Shown here: one piece after another, positions 18,821 through 29,700 of the stretch
Numbering within the stretch: position 1 is the stretch's first letter
How the letters are laid out: every line of letters starts with the position of its first letter
Assembly: GCA_030549495.1 (NCBI GenBank)
Contig: JAUIRK010000683.1
Location: 1-64,000, forward strand
Origin: Nectonema munidae
Taxonomy: Eukaryota > Nematomorpha > Nectonematoida > Nectonematidae
DNA: 64,000 nt
Direction: 5' to 3'
Program-made: the position numbers and the translations under genes
Notes under the pieces: generated by a model
Seen by the model: only the letters and a program-made list of their open reading frames with translations
Database searches by the model: none
Told to the model about the DNA's origin: nothing

Positions 18821-20650
18821 CTAATGCAGAAAGATTTTGCAAAATGAACAAAAAAAAAGAAGAAAAAAAAGATATTTTAATGCTCGTTTTTTAAAAACTC
18901 TGTCCGAGTCCCTGGATGCGGAGATTTTGAAGAGATGAGAGTCGAAGTCGGTATCTAATATGAATCAGAGCCGGATTCTTTTAACTTAAAAAGTTATTGG
19001 CCCTTCTTATGTCAAAACTGGAATTAGGAGTTCGCTTTTAATATCTTAAATTTTTAAGTTTATTATTTGTTTTTCTTAAAGATATTAAAAAATGTGAAAT
19101 TAATTGATTTAGAAAAAAAATTAATTAAATCCTAGCTAATTAACATTTTAAAGCTATTTTCAAGCTTTTGATGTATATTTATTTTGAATTGGTGAGTACT
19201 AGATAAAAAAATATTTGACATTAAGGTTTTATAATTTTTGGAAAAAAAGAAAGAGAAAAATCTATTCATAGATGTTATTTTTATTTTCTCTATATAATCG
19301 TAATGAAGTTAAACATAGTTTTATAAAAATGATGTCTTTGTGCTCAAAATAATAGTAAATTAACCTTTTTATCCGTCGGGATTATCCGAATACTGGGTAA
19401 AATTTAAAGTAAGGCCAGATTTCGGAAGACGCATATTTTTCGGTTGTCCGGTACATTCCTAGTTAAAACAGGCGTTGGCAATATTTCGTCACATATGGGC
19501 CTACTTGCAAACCAAGTTCATATTTATACGCTTAGAAAAAATTCCCACGCTTTACTTTACTAAATATTTTTAAAGTTTCACAACTTCGGGCTAGTACTCA
19601 CTTCTTGCCAAAAATACAATTTAGGTTGGCAATTTTTTTTACCAAAATTATTGTACAAACAAATATTCGAATATTTTTTGAAAAATAAAAAAGCTTTTTT
19701 TTTTAAAATTCAAATCTTGTCACAATTTAAATCTTAGTTTTTTAAAATCGCAAATATTAGATAAATCCAAAATGGGAGAATGAGTGATATTTCTTTTTTC
19801 TCAAAAAATGGAATCTATAGAAAAATTTTTTTAGGAATAGTTTATGGAAAGACAATGAAGAATTCAAATGTAAGTTTAAAAAAAAATGTGAAAGAAGATA
19901 TTTGGACATTTTTTACTTCAAACAAAGTGGAAGATGTTTAAATTTGGTTTAATCTTAAGAGAGATTCAAAGAAAAAAGTTGGGAAACTTGGGTATAAAGC
20001 ACACGAATGCATTCTTTGCTCTAATGTGAGTGTTACAAATAATGGTTTGCTATATTTTTTGCAACGAAGCAAAAATGAAAATAATAAGAAAAATTTAATA
20101 TACTAGTTCAAAGAACAAAACAGGATTATTTTTAGCTAATTTTTCAGATCTGGTGTTAAAGAAGATTTTGCATCCCTTATTGAACCATTTTCTAATTTGT
20201 AATTAAAAATTTTTTTTGAAATAGTAATTTAGCAAAACCAAAAATCATCAAGTATCCAAAATTTTAAAGAAAATAAATAAAAAGTTTTAAATTAAAAGTT
20301 CAAAATAAGTTTTGAAAACGAAATTTGGCCCATGGCCTAATGTTTGCCCACATGTCATTTTAAGCAATAAAGTATTCTTTAAAATTTTCTTCAGGAAATG
20401 GTCTATCTATTGCCGTTAAATCATATGGTATCGTCTTGGGATCAATCCCATCTCCATCCGTTCACTCATGAAAGATTATTATTTTCTCTTTTCAGATATT
20501 TACGGATAGGGAATGTCATAAGTCACTTTTATAACTTTATTTGTTTTAATAATACTTTAAAACTAGGACTAAATATCTGGCAAACAGTTTAACCAAGAAA
20601 TTTGTCAACTAACAAACTATAGCTACTTCCAGCAAACTATTTTAATGCTG
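18821..20650. other. Non-coding AT-rich stretch
   Basis: No coding or repeat signal was recognised. It may include introns of the charged-protein gene. Confidence 0.3.
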
Positions 20651-20654
20651 TTAG

Positions 20655-21085
20655 ATCGGTCCAAATTTCATTTGGGCGAAGGGACATTTTACCGAAAATA
20701 TACACAATTTGTCAATTCTTGTAGACGTTGCTTTACTTGCTGTAAGTTTGCACCCTTTGTGCTCTATGCAAATCTGTAGCGTAATTTTTGTTAACAAATT
20801 ATGTGATGGGTAATTTTATCTACTAAAAGCTGCATAATAAATGTGTTGCAATATGTCTATATTTATGATTGATTATGATTTTATTATATTTTATTGTGTT
20901 TTAGTGTTTCAACATTAGAACAATATTGATTTTATTGGGTGTAGAAGTCTGCAAAAATGCCAATATGCATGTTCGTTGATAATCTTTTTCTTCGGCCAAA
21001 TTTCCGCCTGTAAAATGTCCGTTCGAACAAATGTGCGTGAAGCAAATGTCCTTCGGCCAAATTTTCGTGTGCCGAAATTTCAATG
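20655..21085. mobile_element. Inverted-repeat element with CGAAGGACATTT-type ends
   Basis: Left end carries ATTTGGGCGAAGGGACATTT. The right end, read on the other strand, carries ATTTGGCCGAAGGACATTT, followed by a repeat of the same phrase (GGACATTTTACAGGCGG). The GGACATTTG/GGACAAATGTC phrase also occurs in the ends of the 28257-29008 element, so the two may be related. No transposase remains, and no clear target duplication was found. Confidence 0.5.
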
Positions 21086-21246
21086 GTATCGCTGAAAAAT
21101 GAAATATAAAATGTGAAAAACAAGGATTGATTTGAAAAAAAATTTTTAATTTAAAGTTATAAAGTACTTTTATTTATATTGATAAATATATTTTTTGTAT
21201 TTTTCAAATCAATCATCAATTTTTTCTCTTATCATCTAATTTTTAG

Positions 21247-21800
21247 TGATATGATCGAAATATTGATGATCCAGAAATTTCTTATAGGGGGGGGGGGGGC
21301 GAAATCTATTTTAATTTATTTGCAATTTTGCTAAGAGTCTTCAGAGAATACGACAGCTGTATTATGTCTTTTAGAATCACTATGTTTTCATATTTTTAAC
21401 ATTATTTTGCCATCAATAAATTGCAAAAATTGAATGTGTGATATGATCGAAATATTGATATATATATATATATATCAGTGGCGGATCAAGAAATTTCTTA
21501 TAGGAAGGGGGAGGGGGGGGGGGGGGGGGGAGAAATCTATTTTAATTTTTTTGCAATTTTGCTAAGAGTCACAACAGCTGTATTATGTCGTTTAGACTTA
21601 ATTTTAACATTATTTTGCCATGAATAAATTGCAAAATCTTATTTTATAAACATGTAAGGGTATACATTAGTAAGGGTAATTTTCGAAGCCATTTTTCATG
21701 GGAGGGGGGGGGCACATATGCACTGACTTGCTTCCCACATCACCCCATTATTTAGTGTGATATGACTGAAATAGCTATACTTCTTAGTCAGATTTATTTG
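21247..21800. repeat. Cluster of poly-G MITE copies with tandem flank
   Basis: Two copies of the 1429 family: 21264-21400 (lacks its outer end) and 21477-21640 (starts CAGTGGCGGATCAAGAAATT and has a very long G tract near 21505-21531). The flanking phrase gtgatatgatcgaaatattg occurs at 21247 and 21438 and in diverged form at 21757. Flank and element were therefore duplicated together. A further G run is at 21704-21711. Confidence 0.65.
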
Positions 21801-22439
21801 TGCTAAAAATTGGCGGTGTCTTATAAATGATGGGAATAATTTTTTCCATGAAATTATTATTATCTTTCAAAAGACGTATTATGACTTTTATAAACGTAAA
21901 CGCAATGTTTTTTAACATCTCGAAATTTTGGGTACTAAAAATTATATATATATTTTTTTAATAATTACTCTTAAATAATTTTTTTATAATTAAAATTTAA
22001 TAATTTACTATTTTTTTAATAATAATTAAGTGAAAGAATTTACCAAATTTGAGTTAAAAAATATAATTACATTTAAAAGAGAAAGAAAAGGTAAATATTT
22101 CAAAAAATTAGCCAAATGAATAAGAACAAAAATTGAGGAGTTATTTGAACTAAAAAAGAAGCTTTTGAGAAAAAAATTATGAAAGGCGGTTTGAACACAC
22201 AAAGTGGAACTGATGATGCTTCAATAGTCCAAACCGAACTTTCACAGAGGGTATAGTTACTCATGATGATAGAATACAAGAGAACGTTCAATTCCTATAG
22301 TTATTATAACTCAAAAAGTAGTTTTAAAATACCCCGGTTTTTATTATTCTAGAACTTTGTGCGAAAAATTGATTTGGATATTGCTAAATGTAGCAATTTT
22401 TTTTTATTTACATTGATATATTTTGAATAGAAATATACG
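21801..22439. other. AT-rich spacer
   Basis: No coding or repeat assignment apart from a possible minus-strand AATAAA at 22408-22403, about 32 bp past the stop of the membrane-protein gene at 22440. Confidence 0.4.
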
Positions 22440-22757
22440 CTAAGCGGTTTTATTGATAAATTTGAAGAATTGTGAAAAAATGTTAAAAATCACCTTATTT
22501 GAAGTAGAGGATGAAGAGAGAGAAATATTCTCTCTGTCAACATTTTCTGAATCTTTGGGTACTGATTCTTCTCCTTTTTTAACTTTCTTTTTATTTTTGA
22601 ATTTTTTACCCAATTTATTTATTTTGCCGGGAAAAACGCGGATACTCTGCAGTCCTGTATCGTTTAGAGCTTCTTCATCGTAGTTTTTACTTTTAATGTT
22701 TTGGAAAACGATGATTGAACCGAAGGTGAAAAGTGCTGCTAACACAAATCCCAAGAT
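22440..22757 (-). CDS. Small membrane protein, last exon
   Basis: Minus strand, acceptor ...atgtcactttag, phase 0, stop TAG at 22440-22442. It encodes a hydrophobic helix (ILGFVLAALFTFGSIIVF), then a basic stretch (KINKLGKKFKNKKKVKKGEE) and a Ser-rich, charged tail ending FFKFINKTA. With the exon at 22830-22925 it gives the last two membrane spans of a short protein with a cytoplasmic Lys-rich tail. The pattern of two closely spaced helices and a basic tail is like MARVEL or tetraspan-type proteins, but that is a shape argument only. The 5' exons were not found. Confidence 0.65.
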   Translation of the reverse strand: MLGFVLAALFTFGSIIVFQNIKSKNYDEEALNDTGLQSIRVFPGKINKLGKKFKNKKKVKKGEESVPKDSENVDRENISLSSSSTSNKVIFNIFSQFFKFINKTA

Positions 22758-22829
22758 CTAAAGTGACATTGGGGGATTGGTGAAAGTATATGGAATTTTC
22801 AGCAAATGAAATCAAAGTAAATTTCTTAC

Positions 22830-22925
22830 ACAGCCAATGATGTGCGCTACTGTACACTGACCAATTGCCAATATGATTGAGCCAATCAAAGCAAGTATCG
22901 TGTTGATCAATTGCTCTGTCAGAAC
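22830..22925 (-). CDS. Small membrane protein, penultimate exon
   Basis: A 96-bp minus-strand exon (32 codons) between acceptor ...ccaatag and donor TGT|gtaaga, phase 0 at both sides. It encodes VLTEQLINTILALIGSIILA then IGQCTVAHIIGC, one membrane span and a loop containing two Cys. It splices to the ILGFVLAAL helix of the next exon across a 72-bp intron. It is too short to be called from ORF length alone. Splice sites, phase and the joint hydrophobic profile support it. Confidence 0.6.
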
Positions 22926-23930
22926 CTATTGGAATCATGTAAAAAATGTTTGTAATATAGAGGGAGTTCTTTCGAACTTTTCATCTCTTAACTTTCTCTA
23001 GACATATCTTATCATTACAACAAATTTGTAATTTATTTAATTAAAAAATTGAACAACTCATTCCTATTTTAAGGCTTTTTCCTTACATGAATTAATAATA
23101 TATAATGAGATATATACAGTGTTATAATTTTGGGAGAAATAGTCTTTTGAGTAGAACATTTGAAAAGTGTATCTAAATTCAAGAACAAAACTATTATCTT
23201 TTTTATTCTTTTATTTTTAACCGATGAAATTAGGACTTTTAGTAAATCTAATCCAATTTTATAAGTATTTTTTACCGAATTGATGGAAATATTTTGTAAA
23301 AAAAATTGGAAAAATGAACAAGGTGACTCAAATTTAAAAAATTTTTCTACCAGATTCTGCAAAAACTCTGTTCTCCATAACTGAAAAAATGCTTAAAGGG
23401 CGACTTCGATCAATGCCCTCATATTGAGAATGCAGTAAAATTGCTATCGAATCTAATGTATAGATAAAATTTTGAAGAGATTGGTTTTTGAGAGCTCTAA
23501 CTTCGATAATATTATCCAAAAGATGCAAAAAATGAACGTCTTCAAAAGAGAAAGATCAGTAAAGACCAAAGAGTGTTATAGACAGCTCAATCTTCAGACT
23601 CTAAACACATATGGAGGAGCGGCAAAGATGATTTTAACAGTGCTGGATTATGGTCTCTTTTAAAAATTTGGCTTTTTTTGGCTTATTTTGGATAATATTA
23701 TAAAATGCGTAGTGATAATGTCAAATCAAAAGCTTTTATATAAATTCGTAAAAGCAAAGTCAGCTAGATAATTTTTTTTTAATTAAAAAAAATCCAATTA
23801 AAATTCAGACTTTTTACAATACTGTAAATCAAGAAATTTTCGCAAAATTTAAATTTTCTTCTCTCTATAGGAGTTTCAAAATTCGCAAAATAACAGCTTT
23901 TCCGCAAAATTTCATGATTTACACTATTTT
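22926..23930. other. AT-rich stretch, possibly introns of the membrane-protein gene
   Basis: Upstream exons of the minus-strand gene should lie here or further right but none could be identified. No named repeat seen. Confidence 0.3.
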
Positions 23931-23934
23931 ATGG

Positions 23935-24600
23935 AAAAAATGATACGATTATAATAAATCTCAGAGATACAGTTTTTTCCAAGCTTGATAAGAAAAATGC
24001 TTCTCTTCTCTTCAAAACCATGATACGACCAATATTGGAATATGGATTGGCAATATAATTACTGGCTCTCACAACAAGCTTGAATTGAGGAAACTTGAGA
24101 GAGTCCAAAGAAAATTCACTAAAAAAGTAGCGGGTGCCCAAGATATGTTATACACAGACAGAATAAATGAACTCAATCTTCCGTCTCTTCTTTATAGAAT
24201 AAAAAGTCAAAAAATGATAACTATTCATAATAATATACTGAAGAAAAATATTGACATACAAAGAAAAGTTTTACCTCCAATGGCATCACGTATTTCTCGA
24301 TGTAATTCCTTAAAACTTCAACTACAGACTCTCATCATGGCACTTTTAGAAAAACTTATTTCCCTAACTCTTCAACTAAAGAATGGAACAATCTACCTCA
24401 AAGTATTGTGGATGCACCAACATTAAATGTATTTAAAAATAGAATTAGACTTCCATTTGGAGTCATCTCAAGTTTTTACACTTGGCATATTTCGTCTTAT
24501 GAAAACTCAAATATCTCATTATTTGAAGTTATTATTTTTAGATGCAATTTTCATATAGGTTTGAACAACCTTCTTTTTGCTTAATAAAATATGTTATGTT
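23935..24600 (+). mobile_element. LINE 3' fragment, CR1/Jockey-like reverse transcriptase tail
   Basis: Carries the post-catalytic signature of non-LTR retrotransposons: a P(M/I)LEYGL-like motif near 24020, LRKLERVQRKFTKKVAG near 24085, LNLPSLLYRIKSQKMI near 24170 and, in another frame, EWNNLPQSIVDAPTLNVFKN near 24375-24440. The frame breaks at least twice. The element is 5'-truncated and runs out near a TA-rich repeat at about 24600. The catalytic FADD region is absent. Confidence 0.8.
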
Positions 24601-25575
24601 ATTATAATAAATGTACATACGATTCTAGATCAATTCTTGTTTCTTGATAAATTTTTTCAATATATTCATAAAAAAAATCGAATACAAAACTAAAATTTTT
24701 AACTAACTTTATAGAAAATATAGAAGCAATAGGAAAAAAATTAACACACGATGATAGAGCATCTTTTTTGTTTCTTGATCAAATGTTTTTAATGGAGTAC
24801 ACAAAAAAATGTATACTTTGTATGTAGAAAATAGAGTTGTATTGGATTGTTGTATTGCTTTCATCATTTTCAAGCATTTTTAGTTTTTCTATAAACAAAA
24901 AATTTTTTTTGAGAATTTTTACTCTATCCAAAATTTTTTTACATTGACATCTCTCTAAATTTTTAAGAAGTTTTTAGATTTTGACATCCCCATTAGCTAG
25001 GATGTCAAATTTGTTATCCGTTCCGCATATGTGAATACAAAAAAGTGAATTAATTAATATGCCAGCATAGACCAAATTTTTTTTTACACTTTTTTTTATA
25101 TAAGCAACCCCATTTTCTGGATCAGGCCTCAGTTTGCTAAGAGTGGAGGGGGGCATTTTCCCCGGTCTCAAGATGCTTACGTGGTTGATTGCACAGCTTG
25201 ATTTTTTTTGCTTAAAAGATTTTTATTGAATTATATAAATCGTATATATTTATAATAAATTACAATATAAAATTATATTAAAAATAATTAAATTAACTCC
25301 AAAAGGCAACGTTTACAATTCCAAAAATTGACCTGATTTGGGGCCGGAAACCTTAGCAACTCTGTTGCTTATAAAGAAAAAAAAGTTGTGTTTAATCAAT
25401 TTTTTCGATAACAATAAAGAAAAAATTAAATACGAATTTTCAAAATTTTTAAAAATTGTATGTAAAAAGGAGGAAGTGGAAAATAGGAATGCAACGCCAG
25501 AGTAAGTGTTTTTGTTTTTTTGGTCCAAATTTTTGAAATTATAAAAAATTCTAACAGAAAAGGCGGAACTTTATA
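24601..25575. other. AT-rich spacer
   Basis: No coding or repeat assignment. Confidence 0.3.
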
Positions 25576-25818
25576 TCAAAGGATACAACTTTTGGAACGC
25601 TGTATGCAAAAAAAGGAGGAAAGGAAAAATGAGATTACAATTCGCGACCAAATCTTCTTGTTGGATTCCGTGGAAGCCGTGAGCAGGTAGAGGATGAATT
25701 GGTTGAAGTTGATGAAGAAGATGATGTACATGAAGGAGGTAAATGCACGGATAGAGCCCACAGCTGTCAAGCACCACTTTGAGAAGTAGACGATAAGAAA
25801 GGGCAGCACGGTGAACAC
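25576..25818 (-). CDS. 7TM receptor-like last exon (helices 6-7)
   Basis: Minus strand, acceptor ...cattgacttcag at 25820-25819, open for 80 codons to TGA at 25576. It encodes VFTVLPFLIVYFSKWCL (helix 6 end with the usual Pro), a short loop, then FTSFMYIIFFINFNQFILYL (helix 7). The INFNQFILY segment sits where peptide-type receptors have N(S/P)xxxY or NFFIYC, and a charged helix-8-like STESNKKIW follows. This is family reasoning from the hydrophobic pattern, so the ligand is unknown. The 5' exons are not assigned; the exon-like piece at 27900-28113 may belong to the same or a sister gene. Parts of this exon are copied at 28734-28816. Confidence 0.5.
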   Translation of the reverse strand: MFTVLPFLIVYFSKWCLTAVGSIRAFTSFMYIIFFINFNQFILYLLTASTESNKKIWSRIVISFFLSSFFCIQRSKSCIL

Positions 25819-27807
25819 CTGAAGTCAATGTATTATTGCTTGAAAGTATGTATCAAACGGGTTATTTTGGCCTCTAAATATATTGATATAATTTTTTGAG
25901 GCCTAATTGTCTTAAGGTGGAAATGTTCCTGAACCAGAATGTATTAATGGGTATAATCTATAGAGATGTTTTTTTCCTATTTTGTTATGACTTTAGCAAT
26001 GAATTTTGAAAGATGTTTAGAATGTTGATTACGAAAAAGTGAGAACCAAGTTAATACACGTCTAGTTTTGATCATCAATGTATCCATGGTTGAAAGTTTA
26101 GGGCATGTAACATTGACACCAAAGCCAACTCTAATCGTAACTGTGAAAAAATAAGCCTTAGGAGTAATTCATCAATGATTTCTTCCTATTTAATGATCTT
26201 TAGCAGTCATTTTTGAAAAAATTAGGAAAGACGAACATATGTGTATTTTTAATCTACAAGATGTCCGTGGGCTAAGGTTGGTGAAGTAAAAACCTAATCA
26301 TAAAGGTCTTGAAGAAATAAATTTTAAGGTTAATTCATCTAAGATTTTTTACTTTTTTTTTTAATTTTTAGTTAGCAAATCGTGAAAATGGGCAGAGTAG
26401 ACAGACCTATGAATGTGGTACTGCCGAAAGGGCACATGTGTTGGTCATCATTAGATTTTCCTCGTGGAACTCTTTAGAATGAAGCCAGGCTCATCTTGAA
26501 AAGGACAAGCCAACTCAGAGAAATTATGCTTCAAAATAAAGTCATCTCTCATGCCAGGAATAGGAGGAAAAAATTTTTACTGAAAAATTAAAAAAGCTTT
26601 CACACCTCAAATAACGCAATTCAGGTTAGCGACGCTTTTATGGGGTACACGCCAAATATAAAGTTTTGGGATGATGAAGTGTCAACAAAAATTTTTTATT
26701 CTCTTTTAACACACAATCTTAAATTGATCATGGATAAATATATAAAGAAAATTTTCAAAATTTTACATTTCAAAGAAATCATTTTATTCATGTGAAAACC
26801 TTTTTCGGTATTCAAGATCTCAAAGAAAGAATTGATCATTTTTAGCCGAGAAAGTCATCAAGGCGCCATTCGAATGATACTATGCCCCACTTTAACAAGT
26901 TTACTAGTCCCAATAGAGGAGTATAATCGCTTAATACTACGCACTAGGGTCTGGAGGCACTTCAGAAAATGTTATTGGATGAAAATGTCTAGGTTGTGTT
27001 TGCAAAGATGCAAATGTACACTTTCTCCATTACAAAATTCATTCTTCTGAATGAAAGAATTTATTGGATAACAAATTATATAGTGGAGTTGTAAATTTTT
27101 TTGTATCAAAGACAAGTTGACACAAAATTTCAGCGTGATATCAAATACACATTCAAGAATGTCTATAAATAAGAGATTATATACACACTATTTTAGACTT
27201 TATTATAGCGAATTTTTGGAAAAGCGTGAAGACCTTTCGTATCAAATAGCACAAATGGCTTTGAATTTCACTAAACCAAGAAACATACAATGCTCCATTT
27301 TTACATTCTCTCTTATTAATTAATTAATATAATTATTAATTATTTTTTAATACATTCTCTTATTATACATTATCTATTTTTACAAGTTAATCCTATTTGA
27401 TCTTAAAAGTGTGCTTCATCAACATCTCAATTTCTCCTGAATTTAAAAATTATTGCACTTTCTTCTTTTTTCCAAAAGAAAGATGAAGATGAAATATCCC
27501 GAATTTTTAAAATAGACTCACATTATCTTATTCAGCAAATTTTCCAAAATTAAATTATTTTGAAAAACAACCCAGATATATCTTTTTTCAAAACCCTAAT
27601 TTTATCTAATTGCTAAAAAGCGATGATTTCTCACTAAGTTACTTTGCTATAATCACAATAAGAAAGATTATTATTATCAATTGGGAAAAAAGAGAAATTT
27701 GCATTATTTTATGGCAAATCAAACTTCGATACAAAAATATGTGCGAAGAAGTATGAATCTTGATTCATTATGTCTACAAAGATGTTTTATAATTAAAATT
27801 TGTATTT
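25819..27807. other. Non-coding stretch
   Basis: Several short open frames (26.8, 27.1 kb) without recognisable motifs. They were left uncalled. No repeat identified. Confidence 0.3.
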
Positions 27808-27899
27808 TCAATTAAACAAATTGTACATTAATTTCGTATATAATTTACACTTATAAGTATCATTAATATTAGACGGATTTTTGTCGATTAAAAGTATGG

Positions 27900-28119
27900 T
27901 GATTTTCCTTTCCTGGTACATGGGTGCCACAACTGGTCCTCTAGCGATTAAGTATACTATTGAAGGATAAGAGGTGAAAGGCAAGAGTGATACCATTTGC
28001 AGAATCATGAAATGAGCAGTGAAGGATTTCAGAAACGCCTTTCTCACTTCAATCCCTCTGCCTCTTTTGATTTTTGCAACTTCCAAAGACTCAACATCCA
28101 GTTCTTCCATCATCTTTCT
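27900..28119 (-). CDS. Possible 7TM receptor exon (loop 3 and helix 6)
   Basis: Minus strand. After a possible acceptor (...gattcttaaag) the frame reads MMEELDVESLEVAKIKRGRG, IEVRKAFLKSFTAHF and then the hydrophobic MILQMVSLLPFTSYPSIVYL. A charged, basic loop followed by a Pro-containing helix is the usual loop 3/helix 6 layout. LLPF matches VLPF of the exon at 25818, which suggests a paralogue or an alternative exon. No helix 7 follows in frame. Donor and 3' end are unresolved; the open frame continues to 27808 without domain character. Could also be a decayed copy. Confidence 0.35.
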
Positions 28120-28256
28120 TTAAGAATCAAAGGAAAGCACGTAAAAACTAATTATATGAGATCAAGTAAAAGAAGTGTATGGCTTATGGAGAAAAAGCTC
28201 AGTGACTCCATAAAAGTTTGTAATATACAGAGTCGGGTTCTAGATCATCTACCATA

Positions 28257-29008
28257 TGGAGAACTGCCCGATAGACACTTCCTCGACAGACAATTTGTCG
28301 ATAAAGATTAGCCCAACGAACAATGTCATTTTAATTACGCAAAAAATTTTAATGCTTTGAGTTGTATTGCTTAAATAAAAGAAAAATAATGAAGTCACTT
28401 AAAAAATTTCATTGTTGTCTTCATAAAATTGTATATTCGATTTATTTTTATATAATTATAAAAATGCTTAAACAATGAAATGAAATATTTTAGAATCAAC
28501 GGCATTTTAGGAAATAACGATAAAAGTTGTAAAAAAAGTTTTAAAGCTCTAAAAACACTAACAATCCAAAGAATAACTAAATTGCCAAAACTTAATCAAA
28601 TGCTTTTTAAAGACTGCAACTTCAAATTACATTTTATATTTCTCTCAAAAACTGACTTAAATCATTAATTTGATCATGGTTAACAATATCAGGAGTTCTT
28701 TTTGTCGAGTTTTGATCCATATTTTTTAATTTTTTTCTTGTTGGATTCCGTAGAAGCCGTGAACAGGTAGAGGATGAATTGGTTGAAGTTGAATATGTAC
28801 ATGAAGGAGGTAAATGCTCATATACATTTTTATATGAAGAAATAATTCGTTTAATAAATGAATTATTATTATTCGTTTATTTAAACAATAAAACTCAAAT
28901 TATAAAGTTTTTCGCCTGATTAAAATTACGTTTTCCTGGGGGGGGGGGGGGGTTGTTTCACTCGGGAAGTTGTCCGTCAGACAAATGTCTATCGGGCAAT
29001 TGAGTAGA
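28257..29008. mobile_element. 752-bp inverted-repeat element carrying a host exon fragment
   Basis: Ends pair over about 40 bp: left GCCCGATAGACACTTCC.. (28265) against the complement of right ..ATGTCTATCGGGC (28987-28997). The pairing continues through GAC.GACAA.TT. Possible 7-bp target duplication TACCATA at 28250-28256 and 29009-29015 (8 bp with one mismatch). The interior holds a G run (28939-28953) and, at 28734-28816, a copy of part of the 7TM exon at 25654-25746. There is no transposase, so this is a non-autonomous element. Confidence 0.6.
28734..28816 (-). pseudogene. Captured copy of the 7TM helix-7 exon segment
   Basis: Matches 25654-25746 with two substitutions and one 9-bp in-frame deletion (IIFFIN reduced to IFN), then diverges abruptly on both sides. 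It reads FTSFMYIFNFNQFILYLFTA on the minus strand. No splice sites or further exon sequence came with it, so it is a fragment rather than a working gene. Confidence 0.8.
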
Positions 29009-29100
29009 TACCATAATATATGTGTGTTCATTTTAAGTTTTAACTTTAAAAAATATTTACTGTTTAGAGAAGTGTTGTATATAATGGATATTTTACATAT

Positions 29101-29700
29101 ACTATATACCATTTTGACTTTAATTTTAATCCTTTTTATTTGAAATCTCTCATTTTTAACCCTTAAATTCGTCTTTTTCCATTTTAAATGCGTCCTTACT
29201 CATTTCAAATTAAAAAGAAGACCAATAAAAAAATGAAAATAAAATAAATAAGGACAAAATTGAAATGGAAATCAGGACCGGCCTTAGGCCACGGCAACCC
29301 ATGCGGCCGCAGTGGGCCCAGCGCTTCTCATTTTTCATTTTGATGATATATTGTATGATTTCGCTAAACGCAAGGTTCGCAAAGTAAAGTTACTTTGATC
29401 GTCATTTTGTGTTGATGAAAAAGTAATAAAACAACCCCTTTTCTTTTTTTCAAAATCTTATTTCTCACTGTTAATCTTTTTTTCCTACCCACACTGGGCC
29501 CCGCGAACACTAGGGCCGGCCCTGATGAAAATGAACGAAATTAAAGTGAGAATCTTATACATACCTTTTTCCAAACAAAAGAAACTCTTTTCCAAACTAT
29601 ATCAACTTTTTCCCAACCTAAATCAACTTTCACCCAATCTATTTCACTTTTTTCATTCCAAAAAATATGCAATATTTATAGTTAAAAAATGGAATTGAAA
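29101..29700. mobile_element. Degenerate tandem-repeat-ended MITE, interrupted by a hAT MITE
   Basis: Begins with TATATACCATTTTGACTTTAA, a worn version of the outer end of the 41263 family, and continues with 20-bp-like units (tttttccattttaaatgcg; ttactcatttcaaatt) that turn into complementary units. It is split by the insertion at 29273-29524. The far end is unclear. Confidence 0.45.
29273..29524. mobile_element. 252-bp hAT-type MITE with 8-bp target duplication
   Basis: Inverted ends CAGGACCGGCCTTAGGCC (left) and CACTAGGGCCGGCCCTG (right). Flanking 8-mers ATGGAAAT (29265-29272) and ATGAAAAT (29525-29532) differ at one base. 8-bp duplication and CAGGGCCGGCC ends are hallmarks of hAT elements. 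GC-rich ends stand out sharply from the AT-rich interior. Confidence 0.85.
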
